From Paenibacillus tyrphae (GTDB taxonomy: Bacteria > Bacillota > Bacilli > Paenibacillales > NBRC-103111), in the NCBI RefSeq assembly GCF_027925525.1, contig NZ_BSDJ01000006.1, forward strand, positions 186,001-250,000: DNA of 64,000 nucleotides. Reading direction: 5' to 3'. Within the stretch, counting starts at the first letter, position 1. Each line of letters begins with the position of its first letter. The notes beneath the pieces were generated by a model. The model did not search any database, was not told the DNA's origin, and saw only the letters and a list, made by a program, of their open reading frames with translations. A program made the position numbers and the translations under genes. Positions 37,415 through 44,298 of this stretch are shown piece after piece.

Positions 37415-38674
37415 ATGAAACCAATGACAGCCGTCTTGATCGGAGCCGGAGCGAGAGGGGCCGGCGGTTATGCGCGGTACGCGCTCGATTGTCCGCATGA
37501 ATTGAAATTCGTAGCCGTCGCGGAGCCTAACGCCGAGCGCCGGGATAAGTTCGCAGCCGAGCACGGTATTTCCCGGGAAAACTGCTTCGAGACGTGGGAG
37601 GAGCTGCTCAGCCGTCCGCAGATGGCCGATATCGCCATGATCTGCACGCAGGACCGGATGCACTACGAACCGACGCTGCAGGCGCTGGATCTCAAATACC
37701 ACGTGCTGCTCGAAAAGCCGATGTCGCCGGACCCGCGCGAATGTGTGGAGATGGAACGGAGGGCCTTGGCAAACAACCGGCTGCTGACGATCTGCCATGT
37801 GCTGCGCTACACGCCGTTCTGGGCAACGCTGAAAAAAATCATCGCGGAAGGCCGCATCGGCGAGGTCGTATCGATTCAGTTGAACGAAAATGTGGGCTAT
37901 TGGCATATCGCTCACAGCTTCGTCCGCGGCAATTGGAACAACTCGGACAAATCCAGTCCGATGATTCTGGCAAAATCGTGTCATGACATGGATGTGCTAT
38001 CATGGCTGATGGACCAGCCCTGCGTGAAGGTCAGCTCGTTCGGCTCGCTGATGCATTTTCATTCGGGGAATGCGCCGGCCGGATCGACGGATTACTGTAT
38101 CGACGGGTGCGCGGTGGAGGCGGAATGCCCTTACTCCGCTCCCCGGTTCTACCTGGGTGAAGGCAAAGCCTGGGCGCGCCATTATACGGAGGAGCTGACG
38201 CGCGAGAACATCGTGAAAGGCCTGCGCGAGTCACCGTACGGCCGCTGCGTCTACAAGTGCGACAACAACGTGGTCGACCATCAGGTCGTCAACATGGAAT
38301 TCGCGAGCGGAGCTACGGCGATGTTCAGTATGTGCGGCTTCACGCGGGAGCAGGAGCGCCGCATCCAGATCATGGGCACGCTCGGCGAGCTTCGCGGGGA
38401 AGAGAGCACCATTACGCTGATGGATTTTCTGACGCACCAGAAGACGGAGATTGAAATCCCGCCGCAGGTCAGCGGCCACGGCGGCGGAGACAGCGGCATC
38501 GTGCGCAGCTTCCTGCGCGAGGTGCGGAGCAATGCCGGCGGGGAAAGCCTGACCTCGGCCAGCGCTTCTGTGCGCAGCCATTTGATGGCTTTCGCGGCCG
38601 AGGAATCCCGCTTGAACGGCGGCAAGGCCATTCTCATCGATGATTACTATAAGCAGGTTGTAGCGGCGACATAA
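37415..38674 (+). CDS. Gfo/Idh/MocA-family oxidoreductase
   Basis: 419 residues. N-terminal Rossmann fold (AVLIGAGARGAGGYARYAL), the EKP cofactor motif in HVLLEKPMSPDPREC, and a C-terminal substrate domain with SKSSPMILAKSCHDMDVLSWL supplying the catalytic histidine. The family oxidises or rearranges sugars and inositols with a bound NAD(P). Several cysteines cluster at CIDGCAVEAECPY, typical of a subgroup. AAGGAG precedes the ATG at 37415. Last gene of the sugar operon, so it likely acts on the imported saccharide. Confidence 0.92.
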   Translation: MKPMTAVLIGAGARGAGGYARYALDCPHELKFVAVAEPNAERRDKFAAEHGISRENCFETWEELLSRPQMADIAMICTQDRMHYEPTLQALDLKYHVLLEKPMSPDPRECVEMERRALANNRLLTICHVLRYTPFWATLKKIIAEGRIGEVVSIQLNENVGYWHIAHSFVRGNWNNSDKSSPMILAKSCHDMDVLSWLMDQPCVKVSSFGSLMHFHSGNAPAGSTDYCIDGCAVEAECPYSAPRFYLGEGKAWARHYTEELTRENIVKGLRESPYGRCVYKCDNNVVDHQVVNMEFASGATAMFSMCGFTREQERRIQIMGTLGELRGEESTITLMDFLTHQKTEIEIPPQVSGHGGGDSGIVRSFLREVRSNAGGESLTSASASVRSHLMAFAAEESRLNGGKAILIDDYYKQVVAAT

Positions 38675-38703
38675 GTCGTCGGCTTTGCCGGGATGCATGC
38701 GCT

Positions 38704-38751
38704 GAGCTCCCCGTCGCTTGAGGGCTGTTGCCTTTAGGCGGTGGGGGGCTC
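38704..38751 (+). terminator. possible terminator of the sugar operon
   Basis: Nine-bp stem GAGCTCCCC/GGGGGGCTC with one wobble, followed by TTGCGTTTTT. It overlaps the 3' end of the small gene on the other strand. Confidence 0.45.
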
Positions 38752-38931
38752 TTGCGTTTTTGCGATGCGGGCGTTGTCCGCCTTGAGCTCTGCCCGCTTC
38801 TGATCGAGAAGCTGCTGCTCGATACGGGATAGCTTGCGGGAGATCGTTTGCAGTCGATAAACGACATAGATCGGAAAGGCCAGGAAAAGAAGAGCGAACA
38901 AAATCACATTAGGCCAATGAATTGCGTACAT
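38734..38931 (-). CDS. small membrane protein with coiled-coil tail
   Basis: 65 residues: one membrane helix (VILFALLFLAFPIYVVYRL), then a basic amphipathic coiled-coil segment (ISRKLSRIEQQLLDQKRAEL) and a short hydrophilic end. AAGGAG lies 9 nt before the ATG at 38931, which makes it credible. The layout resembles small YtzI/DUF-type proteins of Bacillales. Function unknown. Confidence 0.65.
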   Translation of the reverse strand: MYAIHWPNVILFALLFLAFPIYVVYRLQTISRKLSRIEQQLLDQKRAELKADNARIAKTQEPPTA

Positions 38932-39225
38932 CGGGACAGCTCCTTTTTCGGTTCGTTTGGTGGAAGTGTTAGCACGACTTGCCGTGATGCTGTTGGAGCG
39001 GAGCTTTTTGCTCCATTTCGCAATTGGCCGCTGTAGATATCGTTCGCGGGCAAAGTTGTGCGCTCATAGGGCGGCGGGCTTGGGATTCGGATTCGGTGCA
39101 CGCGAATCCCAAGCTTGCGTTTGGCGCTGCGCTGCTGTATGCGAGTTTGTTAAGCCCTGCGCGGCTTTGATTTCTCTTGGATGATGGGTCTTGGATGACG
39201 GATTGCAGGGAGAGACTTCCAAGGA

Positions 39226-39420
39226 TAGAGGAACTGGCGTTCGTTATTTGGCTGTTTTGCTCGTTGCCGGGGGCGATAGAGGAACTTGGTGCCTCTATTC
39301 TGGCGAATGATGCCAGATTCACCGGCTTTTGCCGTCGAGCCGGGATAATTGCGCACCTGAGTTCCTCTATTTTTCAGAATAGGGCTATTGGAAGTATTTT
39401 AGCGCATCTGGGTTCCTCTA
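39226..39420. repeat. cluster of four dispersed TAGAGGAAC repeats
   Basis: Copies at 39226-39235 and 39277-39286 (direct), and 39360-39369 and 39411-39420 (inverted, the last with one change). Several continue into a G-G-T-G-C-G-like tail. The second copy can fold on itself (ATAGAGG with CCTCTAT about 9 nt later). Related copies occur at 61,98-62,17 kb. Confidence 0.75.
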
Positions 39421-39605
39421 TTGGTTTTGCGAAGGTCGCTACTGAGATAAAGATTGCAGCATTGCTTACGAATGGCCGCATGGAGTAGGTTTCCATCGGA
39501 GGTAATCGAGCACTGTGAGTTGAAAAGTCACTTCCAAATGCACATTGAGGTCACAGTGTGAAGTGTCATCGAGCGCCACATAGCAGCATTGTAGAGATGT
39601 TGTCA

Positions 39606-39665
39606 TCGGGCATCTAGCGCATCATAGGCGTCAAAGAGCATCCGTCGGGCGTCTAGCGCATTATA
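39606..39665 (+). repeat. short tandem repeat, 39-bp period
   Basis: Two 21-bp units starting TCGGGC (39606-39626 and 39645-39665) differ at two positions; a more degenerate unit lies around 39568-39582. Confidence 0.65.
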
Positions 39666-39869
39666 AGAGCCTGGAGCCATTCAGCATCATCGAGAGCTCC
39701 TCACGCGCCATCCAGATCACCAGCGCTCTAATGTCCTCCGGCCTCAGAAGGATGTCCCTCGATTTCCCGACAGATCGATCCGACGCCCGACGCGTCATCC
39801 TAACAGTGGCGTCACTATGCTGCCGACCGGCTCGGGCCGAGGCCCGAGCAAGACCCGGTCTGCCGCCGC

Positions 39870-40691
39870 TCACAGAACAACCTGCGGCTCCTCCGTTACC
39901 CCGTACCGGTTCAGCGCCTTGGCCGCCGATTCCCGCATGCGCCGCTTGAGCTTGTCGCCTTCGACCACCCGGACCCGCTTGCCGAGAAAGCGCAGCTTGG
40001 ACAAAACATATTCGCTCTCGTCCCCGAGGAATGTCAGCCGGATCGTGTAGCAGTCAGCTGCGTCGTCGTACCCGACCTGCTTTTCGAAGCACGAGAAGGC
40101 GTAGAGGATGCGGGAGAGCTCATTATTATACTCGCGCACCACCTCGATGACCGCCGATTCCTTCCGGCCCTCCAGCATGCGGTTGATGTCCGCTTCGACA
40201 GCAGCGGCTTCCTCTGCCGAAACCGGTTGTTCTACAAGCCCCACGATATGCTGCAGCTTTGTATTCATCAGCGCCCGATGCCGAAGATGATACCAAATCA
40301 AATACCATTCCCGCTTGACCATCGAATATTCCAGCTTGAACGGAAAGCCAAGCTGCTCCTCGAACATTCGTCCGTCTCTGATCCGGTGGTTGACGAGTAT
40401 GCCGTTTTTCCTCAGCATGATCCGCCGCAAGGGGCGCAAGAGCGGATGGTAGACCTGATGCTCCCGGCTTTTGGCCTTTTCCCCGAAGCCTTCCTTCATA
40501 TCCAGCGCCGAGTCGCCATCGAGCATACTTTGCAGCTTCTCCAGCGTCTCGGGTGTAAAAGCTTGCTCCGACGCCGGATGCTCCAGCATCGCTTTGAGCC
40601 ATGTCCGCTCATGGGAGGTGACGGCGAGCGTGCCCGTTTCGTGGAGGCGGGACATGACCTGGTAATTAAAAATTTTTTCAAACGGATTCAT
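39870..40691 (-). CDS. WYL-domain transcriptional regulator (second of pair)
   Basis: 273 residues. The WYL core is seen as FKLEYSMVKREWYLIWYHLRHRALMNTKLQHIVGL, followed by a C-terminal extension (CYTIRLTFLGDESEYVLSKLRFLGKRVRVVEGD). The N-terminal part is helical but does not show a clear winged helix, unlike the partner gene. The ATG at 40691 lies inside the end of the upstream WYL gene (14-nt overlap), so the two are coupled and probably form a heteromeric regulator. WYL domains sense nucleic-acid-type or nucleotide ligands in several defence and repair systems. Located back to back with the Y RNA-Ro-RtcB operon. Confidence 0.85.
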   Translation of the reverse strand: MNPFEKIFNYQVMSRLHETGTLAVTSHERTWLKAMLEHPASEQAFTPETLEKLQSMLDGDSALDMKEGFGEKAKSREHQVYHPLLRPLRRIMLRKNGILVNHRIRDGRMFEEQLGFPFKLEYSMVKREWYLIWYHLRHRALMNTKLQHIVGLVEQPVSAEEAAAVEADINRMLEGRKESAVIEVVREYNNELSRILYAFSCFEKQVGYDDAADCYTIRLTFLGDESEYVLSKLRFLGKRVRVVEGDKLKRRMRESAAKALNRYGVTEEPQVVL

Positions 40692-41994
40692 AATACGCTG
40701 CGATCTCCTTCCACTCCTCAATCAGCTCCCGACGCAGATGCTCCGGCGCGAGTACTTCACAGCTGGAGCCGAAGCTGCGCAGCCAAGGCTTGATCTCGGT
40801 CGTCCCGTGCACCTTGATTTCATAGATAAAGGAAGCTTCGTCTTCTTCCGTAATTTGTCCCCACTGCCCTTGGAGCAGCACGCGCTCCTTGACAAAATTG
40901 GGCTGCGGAGCCTCCGGACTGAAAAACCGCACCCGCACCGTAAGCGGCTTTCCCGTATCGATAAGCCAACTGTAGCGGGTTTTTTCCTCCAACAGGTGCA
41001 GCTTCTCGCTGAACGTTTCCTCGGATACGGCCTCGTCTTCGTTCAGTTGTGTCAAGCCTTCCAAACGGAACTTCACGATCCCTTGCCGGCTTTCCGAGCC
41101 AAGCAAATACCACCGGCCGTATTGATGATCGTAGATCACCTTAAGCGGCAGGATCACGACCTCTTTTCCCTCGGTTTCGCGTTCGAACAGCGGATTCGTA
41201 TTTTTCGAGGCGTAGCTTTTGCGCGTCCTGGGCGAGAAATAAAGGAACCGCACCTTTCGGCGCTGACGGATGGCTCCAAGCAAAGTGAACAAATGCGCTT
41301 CGTCCAGAATGCGCGAGTAATAATGGTACTTGTACAGAAAAGGCTCTCCGGTGACATTTTCCGCGTTGCCTGCTTGCTGCAAAGCCTTCTTCACGCTATC
41401 CCGCAAAAGATAGCCTTGAACGGACGGCACCTGCGTATTCGCCATAATGTCAACGTAATCGTAGAGATCGAGAAGCTCCTCGAAGGTCAGGTCTTTGACG
41501 AGCCGGTCGTGAACGCGGTACCGGTATGGCCTTCCTCCGTGCTCTTTTACGATAACGCCGACTTCCTCCAAATACTTCAGGTCCGAGCGAATCGTTTTCT
41601 CGTCGGGCAGCGGAAGCTCCGCGGGAAGATCGCTGCAGCACGCATCGAGCAGCTCCATGACGGTCCGCGCTTCCTCCTGCATGGCGGCGAGCAGCAGCGA
41701 CAGCCGGTAGCTTTCCGATTCCTTGAGCGACTTGGCGCGGTATAAGAACAGCAGCATCGGGTCTGCGGACTCGTAGTAGCTGAAGCGGAGCGTTTCGGCG
41801 AATTCTTTGCCCTGCTCCTGCGGGAGCTGCTGATACACCGTGTTTACGATGTCCTTCAGCCGCCGGATCGTTTTGTCGAAGGTATGTACGGAGATGCCGA
41901 GCCGCTGCGCGAATTGCTGGCGGCTGTAGGCGCCGCTGGTCAGCACCAGCATGCGCAAAAACTGAATTTCTTTATCGAAGCTTTCTCTGGCCAT
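40678..41994 (-). CDS. HTH-WYL transcriptional regulator (first of pair)
   Basis: 438 residues. N-terminal helix-turn-helix (LVLTSGAYSRQQFAQRLGISVHTFDKTIRRLKDI), a second DNA-binding-like region (LPDEKTIRSDLKYLEEVGVIVKEHGGRPYRYRV), then a WYL domain (AIRQRRKVRFLYFSPRT, ILPLKVIYDHQYGRWYLLGSESR) and a C-terminal WCX-like extension. GGAGG at 42001-42005 with 6-nt spacing selects ATG 41994 over TTG 42000. It is transcribed away from the Y RNA-Ro-RtcB operon across about 170 bp, the position of a dedicated regulator. In proteobacteria the equivalent locus uses sigma54-dependent RtcR; here a WYL pair seems to fill that role (inference). Confidence 0.88.
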   Translation of the reverse strand: MARESFDKEIQFLRMLVLTSGAYSRQQFAQRLGISVHTFDKTIRRLKDIVNTVYQQLPQEQGKEFAETLRFSYYESADPMLLFLYRAKSLKESESYRLSLLLAAMQEEARTVMELLDACCSDLPAELPLPDEKTIRSDLKYLEEVGVIVKEHGGRPYRYRVHDRLVKDLTFEELLDLYDYVDIMANTQVPSVQGYLLRDSVKKALQQAGNAENVTGEPFLYKYHYYSRILDEAHLFTLLGAIRQRRKVRFLYFSPRTRKSYASKNTNPLFERETEGKEVVILPLKVIYDHQYGRWYLLGSESRQGIVKFRLEGLTQLNEDEAVSEETFSEKLHLLEEKTRYSWLIDTGKPLTVRVRFFSPEAPQPNFVKERVLLQGQWGQITEEDEASFIYEIKVHGTTEIKPWLRSFGSSCEVLAPEHLRRELIEEWKEIAAYYESV

Positions 41995-42117
41995 GGACAA
42001 CCTCCGCTTTCGTAGCTGTTCCTTTTATTGTAACAGGGAAGGGAATTGGAGAAAAAGGAAAACTTTCTCTCTCGTCGTAATACTTTCGCCATGTTCGCGG
42101 GGCGGAAAATAAGCGAT

Positions 42118-42123
42118 GATAAT
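42118..42123 (+). promoter_or_regulatory. candidate -10 box for the Y RNA-Ro operon
   Basis: GATAAT preceded by AT-rich sequence lies about 45 bp before the first Y-RNA-like unit. No good -35 is visible, which would suit an activated promoter. Confidence 0.35.
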
Positions 42124-42166
42124 ACACGTAAGGCCGACGCCAAAAGGCAAAAGCTTTACGGCAAAA

Positions 42167-42304
42167 GATCACCGAGGCGCTTGGAAGGGTTACTTCGCCT
42201 CTTAAGCGACAGGTCGCCGGTTCGAGTCCGGCTTCCGCTATACGGCGGAATAGCTCAGATGGTAGAGCAGTTATTGTACCTTTCCGCCCACTTCCTCGGA
42301 GATC
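42167..42304 (+). ncRNA. Y-RNA-like gene 1 with a complete, circularly permuted tRNA-like module
   Basis: The ends pair to form the Ro-binding stem: helix 1 is 42167-42170 with 42301-42304 and 42172-42177 with 42294-42299 around an A-A mismatch; an internal loop follows (42178-42182 opposite 42286-42293, the latter ending CACTT); helix 2 is 42183-42193 with 42276-42285 with one bulge and one G-U. Inside lies a tRNA in permuted order: 42195-42240 equals tRNA positions 28-73 (anticodon stem with 7-nt loop CTCTTAA, variable loop AGGTC, T arm GCCGG-TTCGAGT-CCGGC, acceptor TTCCGCT, discriminator A), a TAC linker, then 42244-42270 equals positions 1-27 (acceptor GGCGGAA, TA, D arm GCTC-AGATGGTA-GAGC, A, G). 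tRNA mimicry is known for bacterial YrlA-type Y RNAs. Confidence 0.82.
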
Positions 42305-42320
42305 TTCAACATAGGAATAC

Positions 42321-42427
42321 CGAAGCGAGGCGCTTGAAAGGGCTCCTTCGACTTTATGGGAAAAGAATTGACGGCAAAAGCCGGGCGTCAGAGACGCCAT
42401 GCGCCTTTTCGTTTTTCCCTCGCTTCG
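42321..42427 (+). ncRNA. Y-RNA-like gene 2
   Basis: Helix 1 is a perfect 10-bp pairing of 42321-42330 with 42418-42427. The internal loop has CGCTT (42331-42335) on the 5' side. Helix 2 pairs 42336-42343 with 42403-42410, with a G-U at the same fifth step as in unit 1. The interior holds a hairpin GGC-AAAA-GCC and another GGCGTC-AGA-GACGCC (42384-42398), but no T loop, so this copy is not tRNA-like in the same way. It shares the 25-nt core with units 1 and 3. It may be a YrlB-like partner RNA. Confidence 0.7.
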
Positions 42428-42447
42428 ATCTTAATAAGTTAATAGTA

Positions 42448-42553
42448 CGGCGAGGCGCCGGGGAGGGTTCCTTCGCATCCAAGCGGCCAAAAGACTATTG
42501 GGCAATACGGCAGGTTCGAGTCCTGCGCCAACCTTCCTCACTTTTCCTCGCCG
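42448..42553 (+). ncRNA. Y-RNA-like gene 3 with a T arm
   Basis: Helix 1 pairs 42448-42455 with 42546-42553 (8 bp, perfect). The internal loop is CGCCG-type on the 5' side and contains CACTTTT on the 3' side. Helix 2 pairs 42462-42469 with 42530-42537. The interior contains a D-arm-like hairpin (CCAA/TTGG around 42479-42501, loop AAGCGGCCAAAAG-like) followed by a perfect T arm GCAGG-TTCGAGT-CCTGC (42510-42526). Here the D-like element precedes the T arm, so the order is not permuted. Confidence 0.72.
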
Positions 42554-42570
42554 GGTCTATGATGAAGCCG

Positions 42571-42629
42571 TTTTTGCTCCGGCAAAAACTAAGAATATGC
42601 TTACGAAGCAGTTTTTTGCTACGCAAAAA
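42571..42629 (+). other. two A/T-tract hairpins in the Ro leader
   Basis: TTTTTGC-TCCG-GCAAAAA (42571-42588) and TTTTTTGC-TAC-GCAAAAA (42612-42629) are near copies. The second ends just before the Ro ribosome site (AAGGAGG, 42628-42634). They may be RNA processing or attenuation elements separating Y RNAs from the mRNA. Confidence 0.45.
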
Positions 42630-42643
42630 GGAGGTCCCCAACC

Positions 42644-44152
42644 ATGAGTTTCGCTAAAAAAATGTTCGGCGCGATGCTGCCGACGACACATAACAAAGAC
42701 GGATTCCCTGCTTATGCGCGTTCGGCCGAAGAGCAGTACGTGCAGACGCTGTTGACCAATACGCTCGGAAATACGTTTTACGCCGATCAAAACGAGCTGC
42801 TGAAGGATGCGCTTGAGCTGCATCACGAAATGGCCCAGCAGAACCCGCAATTTATGGCCAAAGCGCTGGTGTTCGCCCGCAACGAGGGATTCATGCGGCT
42901 GCAGCCGCTGGTCGGACTCGCCATACTGTCGTCTTACCGTCCAGATTTGTTCGCCAAGGTATTTGACCAAGTGGTCCGGATTCCTTCCGATTTGTCCGAC
43001 TTCCTGACGATCCTGCGGGGATTTGGCCGCGGGCAGGGCGGCCGGGCCGTGAAACGGCAGGTGGCCCGCTTCCTCTCCGGGGTGTCCGAATACTGGGTGC
43101 TGAAGTACAACGGCCGGGGACGCGGGTTCAGCTTGGGCGACGCGATTGCGACGTCGCATCCGAAGCCGGCCGATCTCAAGCAGCAGGCGCTGTTCCGTTA
43201 CCTGCGCGGGCAGGAGACGAGTCTCGCCATGCTCCCGCAGGTGGAGGCGCTGGAGCAATTGAAGCGGGCGAGAAGCGAAGCCGAGCAGCTCGCCTGCATC
43301 GAACGCGGAAAGCTGCCGTACGAAACGGTGACGGGCGCGATCAAGCCGTCCAAGGCCGTGTGGGAGGCATTGCTGCGCCAGATGCCTACGTTCGCGCTGC
43401 TGCGCCATTTGAACGCGCTGGATCGCGCGGGCGTGTTCGAGAAGAAAGCGAACCTGGCGTTCGCGGTGGAGCGTCTGACGAATGCCGAGGCGCTGCGCAA
43501 AGCGAAAATTTTGCCGTTCCGGTTCGCCAAGGCGTTCCGGGAGGTAGAGCGTCCGGAGCTGCGCGACGCGCTTCGGGCGGCGGTGGAGCTGACGTTCGCG
43601 AACTTGCCGGAGATCGGCGAGAACACGGCGATTTTCCTCGATATTTCCGGTTCCATGCAAGGGGAATATTTGCAGATCGGGTCCGTATTCGCCTTGGCGC
43701 TGTACAAGAAAACACAGGGGAACTCGTTGTTCTGGTTGTTCGATACGGAAGTGACGGACGCCAAGCCGTCTCGTCACGACAGCATTTTGACGCAGGCGGA
43801 GCGCATCCGTTCCCGCGGCGGAACCGATACCGGCGCCCCTGTGCGCAAGCTGTTTTACGAAAACAAGCGGGTCGATCAGATCATCATCATTACGGATGAG
43901 CAGCAGAACAGCGGCAGCCCGTTTTACGCCGAACTGGCAAAATACCGCGCCAAGGTGAACCCGCACGTCAAGGCGTTCATCGTCGACATTGCGCCGTACC
44001 GCTATGCGATGGCGCCTCCGGCCGACCGGAACACGTTCTATATTTACGGCTGGAGCGATACGGTGTTGTCCTATATTGCGCAAGCGGTACAGGGCTACTC
44101 GGACATGACCGGGAAGATCGACGCCATGGAGCTTGGCGGAGGCGAAAAGTAA
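42644..44152 (+). CDS. rsr: Ro60/Rsr-type RNA-binding protein (TROVE plus vWA)
   Basis: 502 residues. The TROVE helical-repeat ring occupies about 1-320 (LLTNTLGNTFYADQNELLKDALELHHEM; ALVFARNEGFMRLQPLVGLAIL), and the C-terminal vWA domain has a MIDAS with FLDISGSMQG near residue 333, the threonine in GGTDTGAP and the aspartate in IIITDEQQNSG. Ro rings bind misfolded or damaged RNA ends in the pore and Y RNAs on the outer surface, and in bacteria work with PNPase and in RNA repair. AAGGAGG with 9-nt spacing fixes the ATG. Three Y-RNA-like units lie immediately upstream, and RtcB is three genes downstream. Confidence 0.93.
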   Translation: MSFAKKMFGAMLPTTHNKDGFPAYARSAEEQYVQTLLTNTLGNTFYADQNELLKDALELHHEMAQQNPQFMAKALVFARNEGFMRLQPLVGLAILSSYRPDLFAKVFDQVVRIPSDLSDFLTILRGFGRGQGGRAVKRQVARFLSGVSEYWVLKYNGRGRGFSLGDAIATSHPKPADLKQQALFRYLRGQETSLAMLPQVEALEQLKRARSEAEQLACIERGKLPYETVTGAIKPSKAVWEALLRQMPTFALLRHLNALDRAGVFEKKANLAFAVERLTNAEALRKAKILPFRFAKAFREVERPELRDALRAAVELTFANLPEIGENTAIFLDISGSMQGEYLQIGSVFALALYKKTQGNSLFWLFDTEVTDAKPSRHDSILTQAERIRSRGGTDTGAPVRKLFYENKRVDQIIIITDEQQNSGSPFYAELAKYRAKVNPHVKAFIVDIAPYRYAMAPPADRNTFYIYGWSDTVLSYIAQAVQGYSDMTGKIDAMELGGGEK

Positions 44153-44298
44153 CGATCCATTTTCATCTCATCGGTCCTATTCGGATGACATTTTACGCGC
44201 ACACCGTAAAACCATCTATAAGAACATCGGGCCATGGACCGCTGAGGTCGATGGCTTTTTCCGTTACCACCATCTCGATCCAAGGAGGGAAAACCGCG

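Larger units (their letters stand above)
38932..39869. other. 938-bp non-coding region rich in short repeats
   Basis: No open frame here has a ribosome site or protein-like sequence. It holds four copies of a TAGAGGAAC-type repeat (39226-39420) and degenerate tandem copies of a second repeat (about 39568-39665), described separately. Confidence 0.7.

Noticed and set aside
42101-42304. An ordinary tRNA gene or pair of tRNA genes
   Set aside because: D-arm and T-arm halves are present but in the wrong order for a normal tRNA, the acceptor strands are joined by only three bases, and the whole lies inside a paired Ro-type stem upstream of a Ro gene.
42167-42553. CRISPR array (three repeats of 25 nt)
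   Set aside because: Spacings are unequal (153 and 125 nt), repeats are imperfect, and each has its own pairing partner; no cas gene is near.
42046-42657. Open frame of about 200 codons across the Y RNA region on the + strand
   Set aside because: It has no ribosome site, its composition is not protein-like, and the interval is better explained by three structured RNAs.
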